From IMG/VR virus record IMGVR_UViG_3300021365_000068, positions 1 through 29,711 of that record: a stretch of DNA of 29,711 nt; one strand, given 5' to 3'. The notes under the pieces are model-generated. The model had not been told where the DNA came from. It did no database searches and saw only the letters and a program-made list of their open reading frames with translations. Each line of letters opens with the position of its first letter. Positions within the stretch are counted from its first letter, which is position 1. The stretch is from a virus. Position numbers and translations under genes: made by a program. Positions 29,433 through 29,711 of this stretch are shown piece after piece.

Positions 29433-29711
29433 GGAGCACCAGTCTAAAGTTAGATGTGACTGTCCCTAGAAAAAAGCAGCCGTCCAAAGTTGGATTTGGC
29501 CGTCCTTAGAAAAAAGCAGCCGTCCAAAGTTGGAGCACCAGTCCAAAGTTGGATTTGGCTGTCCCTAGAAAAAAGCAGCCGTCCAAAGTTGGAGCACCAG
29601 TCCAAAGTTGGATTTGGCTGTCCCTAGAAAAAAGCAGCCGTCCAAAGTTGGAGCACCAGTCCAAAGTTGGATTTGGCTGTCCCTAGAAAAAAGCAGCCGT
29701 CCAAAGTTGGA
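29433..29711 (+). repeat. 59-bp tandem repeat array, cut by the window end
   Basis: Full units begin GGAGCACCAGTCC at 29532, 29591 and 29650 and a fourth starts at 29709, each exactly 59 bases apart and identical as far as I can read. A diverged unit starts at 29433, and a 40-base partial unit lacking the first 19 bases lies at 29492-29531. Each full unit contains the dyad TCCAA AG TTGGA twice and a stem GGCTG/CAGCC around a loop with TAGAAAAAA. As 59 is not a multiple of three, it is not a coding repeat. No unique spacers are present. Confidence 0.93.

Noticed and set aside
29433-29711. Possible CRISPR array at the right end
   Set aside because: The whole 59-bp unit repeats, with no variable spacers between short constant repeats, and no cas gene is present.

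Overview
The window reads as one continuous piece of a tailed-phage genome, probably a temperate siphovirus of a Gram-negative, perhaps marine, host. The left 12.3 kb is a rightward head-tail, tail and lysis block with classic siphoviral logic: connector, joining protein, tail terminator, major tail protein, a -1 frameshifted assembly-chaperone pair, a 694-residue tape measure, tail-tip proteins and a 1327-residue central fibre, then lysozyme and holin. Terminase, portal and capsid genes are not in the window and presumably lie to the left; the first 70 bases are the end of one more upstream gene.

At 12.3-14.5 kb lies the lysogeny and integration region: an XRE-type regulator overlapping a tyrosine integrase with all catalytic residues, an operator-like dyad over a promoter, a complete minus-strand tRNA-Asn(GTT), and paired 11-bp-spaced GGACACA repeats that look like integrase arm sites. 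The tRNA is probably the attachment-site core.

The right half is a T7-like early and replication block in a siphovirus: single-subunit RNA polymerase (822 aa), gp2.5-like ssDNA-binding protein, RusA-type resolvase, gp4-like primase-helicase and gp5-like DNA polymerase. It also carries nucleotide metabolism genes: a ThyA-family enzyme, B12-dependent ribonucleotide reductase and dihydrofolate reductase. Between polymerase and SSB lies an AT-rich accessory stretch of small cassettes separated by near-identical terminators. It includes the only convincing minus-strand protein gene, which has papain-like features.

Three things stand out. (1) Four copies of a 27-28 bp element (AACGATTAACCTAC followed by RTTATATG, then R0-1 and AAGAC) resemble T3 and SP6 promoters and are very likely the cognate promoters of the phage RNA polymerase; two of them sit directly before an intrinsic terminator. 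(2) The ThyA homologue has Asp at the position of E. coli Asn177 and Met at Gln165, as in T4 dCMP hydroxymethylase, so it may act on dCMP and the virion DNA may carry modified cytosine. (3) The window ends inside a 59-bp tandem repeat array of unknown role after the DNA polymerase gene.

How the parts probably work together: host RNA polymerase transcribes the regulator/integrase operon, the phage RNA polymerase gene and some small genes from sigma70-like promoters (a recurring TGTAC, 18-bp spacer, AT-rich -10 pattern). The phage polymerase then drives replication and nucleotide genes from its own promoters. Attenuating terminators set relative levels inside the structural block.
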